NCBI GenBank assembly: GCA_001709035.1
Contig: LVKA01000011.1
Span: forward strand, 248,001 to 312,000
Length of the DNA: 64,000 nt
Source of the DNA: Candidatus Thiodiazotropha endoloripes
Lineage (GTDB): Bacteria; Pseudomonadota; Gammaproteobacteria; Chromatiales; Chromatiaceae
Reading direction: 5' to 3'
Shown here: positions 33,949 through 42,350 of the stretch, piece after piece
How the letters are laid out: every line of letters starts with the position of its first letter
Numbering within the stretch: position 1 is the first letter of the stretch
The notes under the pieces: model-generated
What the model was told of the DNA's origin: nothing
Seen by the model: the letters and a program-made list of their open reading frames with translations, nothing else
Databases searched by the model: none
Made by a program: the position numbers and the translations under genes

Positions 33949-34214
33949 GCCGTACAGTAGAATGTGTCAGATTGAAACGAGAGGCCGAAGGGCTGGATCG
34001 CCTGCCCTATCCCGGGGAACTGGGCCAGCGGATTTTCGATAATGTCTCCAAAGAGGCCTGGCAGGAGTGGTTGCGGCATCAGACCATGCTGATCAATGAA
34101 AACCGGCTGAGCCCGGTGGATCCCAAGGCAAGAAAGTTTCTCGAAGAGCAGATGGAGCAGTTCTTTTTCGGCGAAGGATCGGAGCTGCCCCCGGATTACA
34201 AACCCCGCGCCTGA
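33945..34214 (+). CDS. yggX: Fe(2+)-trafficking protein YggX
   Basis: 89 residues, typical Ygg[21 protein letters not shown], the [22 protein letters not shown] core and the C-terminal EEQMEQFFF. It protects iron-sulfur proteins against oxidation and overlaps mutY by 4 bases (ATGA), fitting a shared oxidative-damage role. It is followed by tRNA-Phe. Confidence 0.96.
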   Translation: MSRTVECVRLKREAEGLDRLPYPGELGQRIFDNVSKEAWQEWLRHQTMLINENRLSPVDPKARKFLEEQMEQFFFGEGSELPPDYKPRA

Positions 34215-34304
34215 ACAACCCTCTAAAGCGAAACCGGGGAGCGGGAATGGCAATCCAACTTGACTCGGCCCTTTAACATCGGTTTAATACGGCCCTCTCA
34301 CCGA

Positions 34305-34380
34305 GGCCAGGTAGCTCAGTCGGTAGAGCAGGGGACTGAAAATCCCCGTGTCGGCAGTTCGATTCTGTCCCTGGCCACCA
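34305..34380 (+). tRNA. tRNA-Phe (anticodon GAA)
   Basis: Complete cloverleaf: acceptor GGCCAGG/CCTGGCC, D-arm GCTC/GAGC, anticodon arm GGGGA-CTGAAAA-TCCCC with anticodon GAA, T-arm GGCAG/CTGTC and encoded CCA. A decayed copy of its last 28 bases lies at 45654-45681, which suggests this tRNA was the integration site of the region between them. Confidence 0.97.
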
Positions 34381-34494
34381 CTTAACTCTGCACTCTTTTA
34401 AAATCGCGGTCTCTGACCGGTTTCAGCCCTTCTTTCTCAATAGCTGTACTGATGTAGCATTCGAAATCTAGTCCTTGGTTTGAGCGGGGCTGGT

Positions 34495-35481
34495 TTATCC
34501 TCCTGACTTCGCCATGAAACGGATCAACTTCTCAGGCCGTTCACTGAACTCATGACGCTCGGGTTTGAGGGCAATGGCACGGCGCAGGTGGTCGGTCAAT
34601 CCGGTGTCGTCTATCCCATCCCGGAGTAGCTGACGCAATGGGTACGCATGCTCATGGCCCAGACATAAATAGAGATCACCGTCCACTGTCAGCCTCACCC
34701 GGTTGCAGGTCTCACAAAAGTGTTGTGATATGGGGGTGATGAAGCCGATGCGGGTATCGGTGCCTGCAAGCCGGTAGTAGCGAGCAGGACCACCACCGGG
34801 CAGTATGTCAGGTATCAACTCGATGCGCCGCTCCAGGCGTTGCCTGACGGTTTGTAGATCGATGTACTTATTCACGGCGTTGCGACCGGTATCGCCCATG
34901 GGCATGGTCTCAATGAGACGTAGTGTGAAACCTCGCTCAATGCAGTAGTCCAGAATGGCGTCGATTTCATCATCATTGACTCCTCGCATCACAACCGTGT
35001 TCACACGGATCGGCTCAAATCCTGCTGATTGGCACGCCTCTATGCCCGTCAGCACTTTGTTGAGAGAACCACCGGTAATCTTCTCGAACACTTTTGGGCG
35101 GAGGCTGTCCAGACTTACGTTGAGGCGGCTTACCCCGGCCCTGTAGAGGGGGGCTGCGAGCTTGTCCATGCGAGTGCAGTTGCTGGACAAGGCCAGGTCC
35201 GATATGCCTGGAAGATGGGCTAGACGGTCGACAAGTTCCGTTAGATCTCGACGCATCAGAGGTTCGCCACCCGTGAGGCGTATCCTGTGCACACCCATGA
35301 AGGCAAACGCCCTGGTAACACGCTCGATCTCTTCGAAGCTGAGCCAATTGGCCGGCTCCTCGAAGCCTTTAAAGCGCTTGGGCAGGCAATAACTGCAGCG
35401 CAGATCGCACCGGTCGATTACTGAGATTCTCAGATATTCAATGCGGCGTCCAAACATGTCTGTCAAGGTGTTGGATGGCAT
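34495..35481 (-). CDS. moaA: GTP 3',8-cyclase MoaA
   Basis: 328 residues, radical SAM enzyme for the first step of molybdenum cofactor synthesis. N-terminal cluster CDLRCSYC (CxxxCxxC), RLTGGEPLMRRDL, and the second cluster CETCNRVRLTVDGDLYLC (C-x2-C-x13-C). A GGAGGA ribosome-binding site precedes ATG 35481. It shares the strand of the sigma-54 regulator and lies on the putative island with a molybdopterin enzyme, so it may boost cofactor supply; no other moa/mog/moe gene is in the window. Confidence 0.95.
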   Translation of the reverse strand: MPSNTLTDMFGRRIEYLRISVIDRCDLRCSYCLPKRFKGFEEPANWLSFEEIERVTRAFAFMGVHRIRLTGGEPLMRRDLTELVDRLAHLPGISDLALSSNCTRMDKLAAPLYRAGVSRLNVSLDSLRPKVFEKITGGSLNKVLTGIEACQSAGFEPIRVNTVVMRGVNDDEIDAILDYCIERGFTLRLIETMPMGDTGRNAVNKYIDLQTVRQRLERRIELIPDILPGGGPARYYRLAGTDTRIGFITPISQHFCETCNRVRLTVDGDLYLCLGHEHAYPLRQLLRDGIDDTGLTDHLRRAIALKPERHEFSERPEKLIRFMAKSGG

Positions 35482-35565
35482 GGATTATCCTCCAGCAAAT
35501 AATAAAAAGTAGGTATGATTCAGACCGCCTGTATTTATTCTGGATCAGCCAGAAGTTACAAAAAA

Positions 35566-36957
35566 CTACTTCTCAATCTCGTATCGTTTCATCTTCTCCC
35601 ATAGATTCTTTCGCGAGATGCCCAGAGTATCTGCAGCCAGATTAATTTTTCTGTTGTTTTCGGCCAATGCCTTATTGATCGCCTTTCGCTCCGCTTCCTC
35701 GATAGATTGTCTCAATGTCGTAGTAGTGATCTCCCGGCTGTCAATCTCCTGGGTCTGTAGGTCAATGGCGCCGATCCAGGGAGCATCACACAAGGCGACG
35801 GCTCTCTCTATCACGTTTTTAAGTTCACGTACGTTACCTGGAAAAGTCATGGCTTGGAGCAGTAACTCAGCCTCTTTAGACAACCCTTTAATTGAGCTTC
35901 CAGACTTTTTCGTCAGATCACTGACAAATAATCTTGCCAGATAGATGATGTCTTCCCGGCGTTCCCGCAAAGGGGGGATATCTACATGTATTACATTGAG
36001 TCGCCAATAGAGATCAGACCTGAACTCTGAGGTTTCAATGGACTTTTTCAGATTGACCTGGGTAGCGGCAATGACTCTGACGTCCAGTGTGATGGGCTCT
36101 ACACCACCGACACGCTCAATTTCTCGCTCCTGCAGGACGCGCAGTAGTTTGACCTGTATGTCGGGAGAGACTTCGGCAATCTCGTCAAGGAAGATGGTGC
36201 CCCCTTGCGCTTGTTCAAAGCGGCCGATGCGTTGATGCATCGCACCGGTGAATGCCCCTTTCTCATGGCCAAACAGTTCGCTTTCGATCAGGCTGGGGGA
36301 GAGGGCGGCGCAGTTGACCCGGATCATAGGCGCCTTGGCGCGAAGGCTGTTGTTGTGGATTAGACTGGCAACAACTTCTTTACCGACACCTGACTCACCG
36401 GTGAGCAAGACTGAGCTGTCGCTCCCGCCAAGGCGTGCGACCAGTCGCTCGATTCTGCGCATTGCTGAACTCTTTCCAAGGCGTCCACTGCCGGGTTTGA
36501 ATTGTTTTTCTTCAGCGTCAGAATTGACCAGCGTTAAGCGGGTATCAGCGATGCGGGAGAGATGACGCTCCACCTTCTGAATGAAGTTGCTGATATCAAA
36601 TGGCTTGGTCAAATAATCGAGTGCTCCGGCTTTAACCAGAGTAACAGCATCGGCTATCTCTCCGTAGGCCGTTATAAGGATAACCGAAACACCGGGAAAG
36701 TGGCATGAAATATCCTTAAACAGTTCGATACCAGTGCCATCCGGTAAACGGATGTCTGTCACAACAAGATCAATGTCACCTTTTTCAAGTTCTCTTCTTG
36801 CACTGGCCATATCGCTTACAGCACGGGCAGGGATCTCTTCCAGGTGCAGTCTGTCTTCAAGGGATAGACGCATGATATCATCATCCTCAACAAGGAGTAC
36901 GCAATAAGCCTTGAGATCATTATTAATCGGAGTCTTGTCGAGACTATTCACTATCAT
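35566..36957 (-). CDS. sigma-54-dependent response regulator (NtrC family)
   Basis: 463 residues: receiver domain (phosphoacceptor Asp68 in LVVTDIRLPDG), AAA+ domain (Walker A GESGVGKE about 187-194, sigma-54 loop GAFTGA 234-239, Walker B GGTIFLDEIAEV) and a Fis-type HTH at the C-terminus (LAADTLGISRKNLWEKMKR). Its start overlaps the kinase stop by 4 bases. The divergent intergenic region has a -24/-12 promoter and two identical-core palindromes at activator distance, which this protein very probably binds to switch on the molybdoenzyme operon. Confidence 0.95.
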   Translation of the reverse strand: MIVNSLDKTPINNDLKAYCVLLVEDDDIMRLSLEDRLHLEEIPARAVSDMASARRELEKGDIDLVVTDIRLPDGTGIELFKDISCHFPGVSVILITAYGEIADAVTLVKAGALDYLTKPFDISNFIQKVERHLSRIADTRLTLVNSDAEEKQFKPGSGRLGKSSAMRRIERLVARLGGSDSSVLLTGESGVGKEVVASLIHNNSLRAKAPMIRVNCAALSPSLIESELFGHEKGAFTGAMHQRIGRFEQAQGGTIFLDEIAEVSPDIQVKLLRVLQEREIERVGGVEPITLDVRVIAATQVNLKKSIETSEFRSDLYWRLNVIHVDIPPLRERREDIIYLARLFVSDLTKKSGSSIKGLSKEAELLLQAMTFPGNVRELKNVIERAVALCDAPWIGAIDLQTQEIDSREITTTTLRQSIEEAERKAINKALAENNRKINLAADTLGISRKNLWEKMKRYEIEK

Positions 36958-38429
36958 GCTGCCTTCTTGGTGATAACCGGTATTGCCACATGAAATGTTG
37001 TACCCTGACCTTCTTCACTCTTGATCTCAATGACGCCTTCCATACTCTGGACAAGGCGGTAAATTATCCAGAGCCCCAATCCTGTACCGTCAGGTTTAGT
37101 GGTAAAAAAGGGATCAAACAGTTTGTTTCTTATATTGGATGGGATACCCGGTCCGTTGTCGCTGACTTCAATGATTAGGAATGGTCCGCTCTGATGAAGA
37201 CTGCAAATAACTGTCCCGCCATCTGCAACAATCTCTACGGCGTTCTTTAGCAGGTTACATACAATCTGTTCTGTCTTACTGGGAATATGGAGATTTTGAT
37301 CTGTATTGTTTACCCAGATAATGTCGATATCTTTGTCACCACTCTCTGCGGTAATAAGATCATGTAGTTTGTCGATGCGTTGAATGCTAATGGATTCTTC
37401 GCCACCTTCGATCTTGAGTCCCACAAGCAGATTGTGGACGATCTCTTTGATTCTGTGTAGACCCTGATCAATGACGGGTAAGTAACGATCGATGAGATCC
37501 TTATCGTTAGGGTGTTTGCGTAAGGTATCGATACAATTAAGTAAGCCGGCAAGCGGATTGTTGACTTCATGGGCGACGCCGGCAGTGATACGACCGAGTG
37601 CAACAAGTTTTTCATTCATTGCAATCTCTTCCTCAAGCATCTTCTTCTCAGCTAATTCCGCCATGATTTGATTGAAGGTGACGCTGAGACGGCCGATTTC
37701 ATCCCTCTCTTTTACCGGGATCGGTGAGAAATCAGTCATTTCTCCTCGGCCGACTGCTTCCAGCCCTTGTGTGACTGCGGTGAGAGGTTTGACCATGCGT
37801 CTGGAAACAATGGTGCCGAGAGCGCTGCCGATGATAACAAAGCAGAATATCAGGGCAAGAATGAGAATTGCTGTACTTGTTGCTTTCTCGTATAGCTGTG
37901 CGATAGACAAACGTACTCTGACAACACCCAGGTATTTTTGATCTGAGAATAATGGAACAACGCCTTCCTGGAAACCTGTCTTTGAGAAACTGTCACTGCT
38001 TATTACTATGGGTGCCCTGGTGCTCATGGCCTGCTCGTAGAGCTCCTGCTCCAGTCTGTTGCTTGGTGAAAAAGGCAGACCCATTGGGTTGTCTGCAGGG
38101 TGAAGGTGTGCCTGAATTCTGCCTTCGGCATCAAGTACCATCGCCGTTATGACACCATGATTACCTTTTGATTTCGGTCTTCTGGAAGCCATGTTTTTCA
38201 GGCTTTGATAAAGCTGCCAATAGTCTTTGCGTAGCATGGCTTTGGGGGTGGTGGTGGCGATTGATTCCGACAGCAACAGGGCCTTTTCACCAAGTACGTC
38301 ATGAAAGCGTTTCCAATCCTGGACAATCATGACACCGCCAATCATAAAACCAACAGCAGCCACAACGGTTGTAATGGTGAGCGATAGTTTTATTGCCAAT
38401 GGCCAGGTTTTAGGTTGAGTTAGCTGCAT
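36954..38429 (-). CDS. membrane sensor histidine kinase
   Basis: 491 residues. Two membrane helices (about 12-35 and 185-207) enclose a periplasmic domain of about 150 residues; HAMP (about 208-260), HisKA with His287 (GVAHEVNNPLAG) and an HATPase domain (NLLKNAVEIV, SDNGPGIP, GTGLGLWI). The HEVNNPL box is typical of NtrB/DctB-type kinases that pair with sigma-54 activators, matching the overlapping regulator gene. The PhnD-like protein encoded 14 bases upstream likely docks on its periplasmic domain. Confidence 0.94.
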   Translation of the reverse strand: MQLTQPKTWPLAIKLSLTITTVVAAVGFMIGGVMIVQDWKRFHDVLGEKALLLSESIATTTPKAMLRKDYWQLYQSLKNMASRRPKSKGNHGVITAMVLDAEGRIQAHLHPADNPMGLPFSPSNRLEQELYEQAMSTRAPIVISSDSFSKTGFQEGVVPLFSDQKYLGVVRVRLSIAQLYEKATSTAILILALIFCFVIIGSALGTIVSRRMVKPLTAVTQGLEAVGRGEMTDFSPIPVKERDEIGRLSVTFNQIMAELAEKKMLEEEIAMNEKLVALGRITAGVAHEVNNPLAGLLNCIDTLRKHPNDKDLIDRYLPVIDQGLHRIKEIVHNLLVGLKIEGGEESISIQRIDKLHDLITAESGDKDIDIIWVNNTDQNLHIPSKTEQIVCNLLKNAVEIVADGGTVICSLHQSGPFLIIEVSDNGPGIPSNIRNKLFDPFFTTKPDGTGLGLWIIYRLVQSMEGVIEIKSEEGQGTTFHVAIPVITKKAA

Positions 38430-38443
38430 TTTGAATTAAAGAA

Positions 38444-39313
38444 TTAGTCAGTTGCAATCATATTGGACAGTAGGTTATTTCTTTTGGTTGTGTTTGCCAA
38501 AGCACGTATCCCATTGAACAGGGAGTCTGAATAATGAGCAAAACCATCCAGTTTAAGTCGAGCGAGGAGTCTCTTGCCGCTTGGGTCCTGGTCCATATTC
38601 TCTAGTGTTTGCTTCATTAATTTAACCGTTGTGTGATCCACTCCTAATCGGGAAACGATTGGTGGGAAACCAAAACCTGGAGATTTCTTGATGATGCGAG
38701 TCTGTTCTGTGATGTCCGGCCTGAAAATGGCAAGGTATTCCCAGATGTAGGAATCTACCGCGCCGCCATCCGCAACCTGTTCGGAGACCGCCTGCACAGT
38801 CTCGGCGTGATTGAAGGTGAAAAAAGTATGACGGAAAAAAGTTTCGGCATCCTCATCTTGTTCAGCTATCAGGCTCAGGGGATAGAGAAAGCCGGAATTC
38901 GAGTCAGGGTCGGAGAAAGCGAAAATCTTGTCTTGTAGATCGGTAAAGCTATTATAGGGACTGGTATGGTGGACGATGATGTAAGAGTGATAACGAGGTG
39001 CTCCACGATAGACTGGTACCGTTAAAAGCTCTAGGGATTCTGGCGTTCTTTTTTGAACGTATGGATAGCCACAGATCCAGGCAAATTCAATGCCTCCAGC
39101 GGTCACGAGATCCATCACCTCTCGATATGACTTTCTGAGCACGAATTCTATCTGGCGACCCATTTTTTGTTCAAGGTATTGACTCCACTGATCGAGGAAT
39201 CTGAGATTTTCTGTGAGTACTACGGCCGTTAAGCCGAATCGGATAGGCTGTTCAGCTTTAGCTGCATAAGTGGGGGGGAGCCACAACAGTAAACAAAGAT
39301 AGATCAAACGCAC
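38444..39313 (-). CDS. PhnD-like periplasmic binding protein of a three-component sensor
   Basis: 289 residues: signal peptide (RLIYLCLLLWLPPTYAAKA), then a PhnD-type fold (PIRFGLTAVVLTENLRFLDQW, VTAGGIEFAWICGYPYVQ, FAFSDPDSNSGFLYPL). First gene of the binding protein-kinase-sigma-54 regulator operon. The same three-part design is known from arsenite-responsive AioX/AioS/AioR and ArxX/ArxS/ArxR, and TtrS carries a PhnD-like sensor domain for tetrathionate. By analogy it may sense the oxyanion-type substrate of the divergent molybdoenzyme, but the ligand cannot be named. Confidence 0.85.
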   Translation of the reverse strand: MRLIYLCLLLWLPPTYAAKAEQPIRFGLTAVVLTENLRFLDQWSQYLEQKMGRQIEFVLRKSYREVMDLVTAGGIEFAWICGYPYVQKRTPESLELLTVPVYRGAPRYHSYIIVHHTSPYNSFTDLQDKIFAFSDPDSNSGFLYPLSLIAEQDEDAETFFRHTFFTFNHAETVQAVSEQVADGGAVDSYIWEYLAIFRPDITEQTRIIKKSPGFGFPPIVSRLGVDHTTVKLMKQTLENMDQDPSGKRLLARLKLDGFAHYSDSLFNGIRALANTTKRNNLLSNMIATD

Positions 39314-39611
39314 ATGGACTCCTTATTCTTGCATCACTAGTAAGCGTAACCCCTGGTTTTTTAACTGTACCTGTTTGCGATATGAAAAGTAACTCGCACA
39401 CAGTATAGAAAGCCTTTCTGGAAACCTAAAGTTGAGCTCTTACGAACAATATCATCGAAGTACAAGATAATTTATTTATTATTATATTTATGGATGCTGC
39501 TTTATGATTCTCGAGACAGATCAATTGGGTTATCTATGAAGATAGTATTAGCTGCTTTTTAGTAAAGAGTGAAGTGGGTTTTCAAATTGTCCTTTTTATA
39601 TCATCTGGATT

Positions 39612-39627
39612 GTTACCTTTCGGTAAC
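39612..39627. promoter_or_regulatory. upstream activator palindrome 1
   Basis: GTTACC-TTTC-GGTAAC, a perfect 6-bp inverted repeat with a 4-base spacer. Its centre is about 189 bases upstream of the predicted transcription start, a usual position for NtrC-family enhancer sites. The same arms recur 92 bases downstream. Confidence 0.82.
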
Positions 39628-39703
39628 TTAGTGTCTCCTGTCGATGATTATAACTATCTGAAATAATAAGAAAAATAAGAATAGTTACTGAATCTCTGGA
39701 AAC

Positions 39704-39719
39704 GTTACCGTCGGGTAAC
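39704..39719. promoter_or_regulatory. upstream activator palindrome 2
   Basis: GTTACC-GTCG-GGTAAC, arms identical to palindrome 1, spacer sequence different. Centre about 97 bases upstream of the predicted start. Conserved arms with variable spacer are the pattern expected of a dimer binding site, probably for the regulator at 35566-36957. Confidence 0.82.
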
Positions 39720-39782
39720 AAAAGCCTTGACCATCTGTGTTGTGAAAGCATTTATTTGTGATATTTCAACTAGATGAGAATT

Positions 39783-39798
39783 TGGCAAGCCTCTTGCT
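39783..39798 (+). promoter_or_regulatory. sigma-54 (-24/-12) promoter
   Basis: TGGCAAGCCTCTTGCT matches the TGGCAC-N5-TTGCW consensus, with GG at 39784-39785 and GC at 39796-39797, exactly 10 bases apart. Transcription should start near 39809, about 56 bases before the cytochrome ATG. The adjacent sigma-54 activator gene strengthens the call. Confidence 0.85.
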
Positions 39799-39864
39799 GG
39801 ATCCCTTTCCAATAATTGATAGATCAACAAATCGTTTTTTATAGCATTGGTATGGGAGGAGTGG

Positions 39865-41448
39865 ATGACCATGAGTAGTGATAGTGGCTTTGGGTTTCAT
39901 GTGACCTGGAGACTGTTATTGGTTCTATTCATTGGTGTTACTGCCGCGCTCTTAATCACTTATCAGGGGGTTGAGTATTATACCTCCCAGTCCTCGTTTT
40001 GTGGTGGTAGCTGCCACACCATGGCAGAGCAGTATGAAGCCTGGAAGAGTGATTCTCATCATAAAGAAAATAATCCAGATGGGATGCAAGCGGATTGTAT
40101 CGATTGTCACTTTCTGCCGGGTGAGCATAAGTCATTGAAGGCAAAATATGAGGGCTTACGTCATCTTGCAGCTTACCTTTACGATCCTGATGCTCCACTG
40201 CCGATTCGTCCTGTTATAAAGGATGGAGCCTGTCTTCAGTCAGGTTGCCATAATCAGCATCAGTTGGCACAGAAGGAGATAGCGCTTACTGAAAATGTCC
40301 GCTTCAAACACGAGATACATTTTAGTGACAAGGCGCTTGATGGATACAAGATAACTTGTGATACCTGTCATTTCAAAACAACAGAAAAAAAACATTTCGA
40401 GGTACCGCATGAGATCTGTTTTCTCTGTCACTTGAAACTACAGAAGCCCACGCTGGAAATAGCCAAAATGGGTGAATGTTGTGAAGATGGCAGTTTTGAA
40501 AAGATCAGTTTTGCAGGCAAGCCTTCTGTCAACTTCAATGAGGGAAAATCTCGATGTGATATCTGTCATACGATCCCGGTAACCTCATTACAGAGCCAGT
40601 TGCAGGTCGATGATGACACAACGACGAAGAACCCGATTACCCATCAGACCATTCAAGAAGCGGATGTTGCCTGTGAGAGTTGCCATTTTGAGGTGGTAAA
40701 GGGTCATGGCGAAATCGAAATAGGAAATGTGGTCTCGAATGGATGTCTGACCTGTCACAACCGGAGTCAGACCCTGCTGGCATCTTCGGGGGATCAGGCT
40801 CTGATGCATGACAAACACATACCTGACAAGGCTGACTGTTTTGACTGTCATAGCGTTGTTGAACACAGGAACAGAACAGATCATCTCGATTTTGTACGGG
40901 AGGATTGTCAGCTGTGTCATGTCAATCAGCATAAATACCAGAAGCTGCTCCTCTCCGGTGAGCCTGTAGATAGTGATATTTCCGGTGCGCCACACCTGAT
41001 GTACGAAGTCAATGTAAATTGTATGGCCTGCCATCTTAAAAAGGCAATAAGCCGGGGTCACGATGTAAGAACTGCTGCCGGAGATACCTGTGCTGCCTGT
41101 CATACAGAGCAACACTACAAAATGCTCGATGATTGGAAAAAACAATTGGAGAGTGAAGTCGTAAGCGCTGAAGAGGTTGAAAGTGAGGCGCTGCAACTTC
41201 TTTCCGCATCAAGAGACAGTCTAAGCAAGCAACAATTGAATCAAGCTCAAGAGATGATCGCTAAAGGGAGTGAGCTGCTCAATATTGTACGGGTCGGAAA
41301 TGGCGTGCATAACAAGAAATATGCAATCACCATTCTCGATGGTGCATTTGGAAATTTTGAAGAGACTATTGAGCTAATTGAAGGTGCAGAGGTGATTGAC
41401 CAGGGAGTGTCTCAAGCGCCATATACAAGTTCGGAGGTGATGAGATGA
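39865..41448 (+). CDS. membrane-anchored multihaem cytochrome c (12 haem motifs)
   Basis: 527 residues from ATG 39865, chosen because GGAGG lies 5 bases upstream (ATG 39871 also possible). One membrane helix (about 15-37) anchors a periplasmic domain with ten CXXCH sites plus two variants: the first, CGGSCH (CX3CH, residues 46-51, followed by TM as in NapC/NrfH-type quinol-side haems), and the third, CLQSGCH (CX4CH). A helical tail without haem motifs (about 420-527) follows. The operon lacks an NrfD/PsrC-type membrane subunit, so this protein most likely passes electrons from the quinol pool to the iron-sulfur and molybdopterin subunits. First gene of a sigma-54-controlled operon. Confidence 0.93.
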   Translation: MTMSSDSGFGFHVTWRLLLVLFIGVTAALLITYQGVEYYTSQSSFCGGSCHTMAEQYEAWKSDSHHKENNPDGMQADCIDCHFLPGEHKSLKAKYEGLRHLAAYLYDPDAPLPIRPVIKDGACLQSGCHNQHQLAQKEIALTENVRFKHEIHFSDKALDGYKITCDTCHFKTTEKKHFEVPHEICFLCHLKLQKPTLEIAKMGECCEDGSFEKISFAGKPSVNFNEGKSRCDICHTIPVTSLQSQLQVDDDTTTKNPITHQTIQEADVACESCHFEVVKGHGEIEIGNVVSNGCLTCHNRSQTLLASSGDQALMHDKHIPDKADCFDCHSVVEHRNRTDHLDFVREDCQLCHVNQHKYQKLLLSGEPVDSDISGAPHLMYEVNVNCMACHLKKAISRGHDVRTAAGDTCAACHTEQHYKMLDDWKKQLESEVVSAEEVESEALQLLSASRDSLSKQQLNQAQEMIAKGSELLNIVRVGNGVHNKKYAITILDGAFGNFEETIELIEGAEVIDQGVSQAPYTSSEVMR

Positions 41449-41463
41449 ACAGGAGAGAACAAG

Positions 41464-42318
41464 ATGAGTGATAAAAAAGCACCCGATGTCAGTCGTCGGA
41501 AGTTCCTAACGGATGCTGGAGTGGCAGCAGTAGGTGCTGCAGCAGCAGCGACACCTGGAGTGAGTCTTCAGGCTGCTGAATCCAAAAAGGCGCCGCGCTG
41601 GGCAATGGTGATGGACCTTAGGCGGTGTATAGGATGCAGGGCGTGTACAGTAGCCTGTAAATCGGAAAACAGGGTCTCCCTTGGTCGATTCAGAGCTGTA
41701 ATTCAAGAAAAAACCACGGGAACTTTTCCAAATACGAAGAAGGCATTTTTGCCTCTGATGTGTAATCATTGCGAAGGAAATAAGAAAGACGGTGTTCCCC
41801 CCTGTGTTAAAGCGTGTCCTGAGTATCCTGGCGCGCGTGCCAAGTTCAAGACAGCTGATGGTAAGACCATACGTTACCGTAGTGGTGCAACTTACAAGCG
41901 ACCGGATGGCTTGATCCTGATAGATAAGGAAAAGTGCATCGGTTGCGGAAAATGTATTGATGCCTGCCCTTATGGCGTTCGGTCATTTGATCCATTTGTA
42001 AAGGCCGGTGGTGATCCAAGCAAGCAGGCAGCAGACAAATGCGACATGTGCGCCCATCGTGTCGATAATGGTGTTGAACCGTCCTGTGTCAATACCTGTC
42101 AAGGACGAGCTCGAATATTTGGTGATCTTAATGATCCGGACAGTCAGGTGTCCAAGCTTGTCAAAGAGCATAATCTGGCTACACCCGAAAATGTACTGCT
42201 TCATGAGAAAGATACCAATCCTCATGTGTTTTATATCGATCCCGATAACTTGTTGAAAACACTCTATACACAACGAAAGAAGGGCAAACTGGACCATTTT
42301 GTGGATCAGATCGTGTAA
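41464..42318 (+). CDS. Tat-exported 4x[4Fe-4S] ferredoxin subunit
   Basis: 284 residues. Twin-arginine signal SRRKFLTDAG (residues 10-19) then four Cys sets: C55/58/61/65, C100/103/114/118, C158/161/164/168 and C193/196/208/212, giving four [4Fe-4S] clusters as in PsrB/TtrB/NrfC. The N-terminal Tat signal puts it in the periplasm next to the cytochrome and molybdenum subunit. A clear AGGAGAG precedes the start; 15 bases follow the cytochrome stop. It should wire the multihaem cytochrome to the molybdopterin enzyme. Confidence 0.94.
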   Translation: MSDKKAPDVSRRKFLTDAGVAAVGAAAAATPGVSLQAAESKKAPRWAMVMDLRRCIGCRACTVACKSENRVSLGRFRAVIQEKTTGTFPNTKKAFLPLMCNHCEGNKKDGVPPCVKACPEYPGARAKFKTADGKTIRYRSGATYKRPDGLILIDKEKCIGCGKCIDACPYGVRSFDPFVKAGGDPSKQAADKCDMCAHRVDNGVEPSCVNTCQGRARIFGDLNDPDSQVSKLVKEHNLATPENVLLHEKDTNPHVFYIDPDNLLKTLYTQRKKGKLDHFVDQIV

Positions 42319-42350
42319 TCCCTGTGAGCTTGTATTGGAGAGGAATTGAT

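Larger units (their letters stand above)
39314..39864. promoter_or_regulatory. divergent regulatory region of the sensor and molybdoenzyme operons
   Basis: 551 AT-rich bases between the binding-protein gene (-) and the cytochrome gene (+). It contains two palindromic activator sites and a -24/-12 promoter, listed separately. No coding frame is supported. The leftward promoter was not identified. Confidence 0.8.

Noticed and set aside
40588-41196. 202-codon open frame on the minus strand
   Set aside because: Antisense to the haem-motif-rich half of the cytochrome gene.
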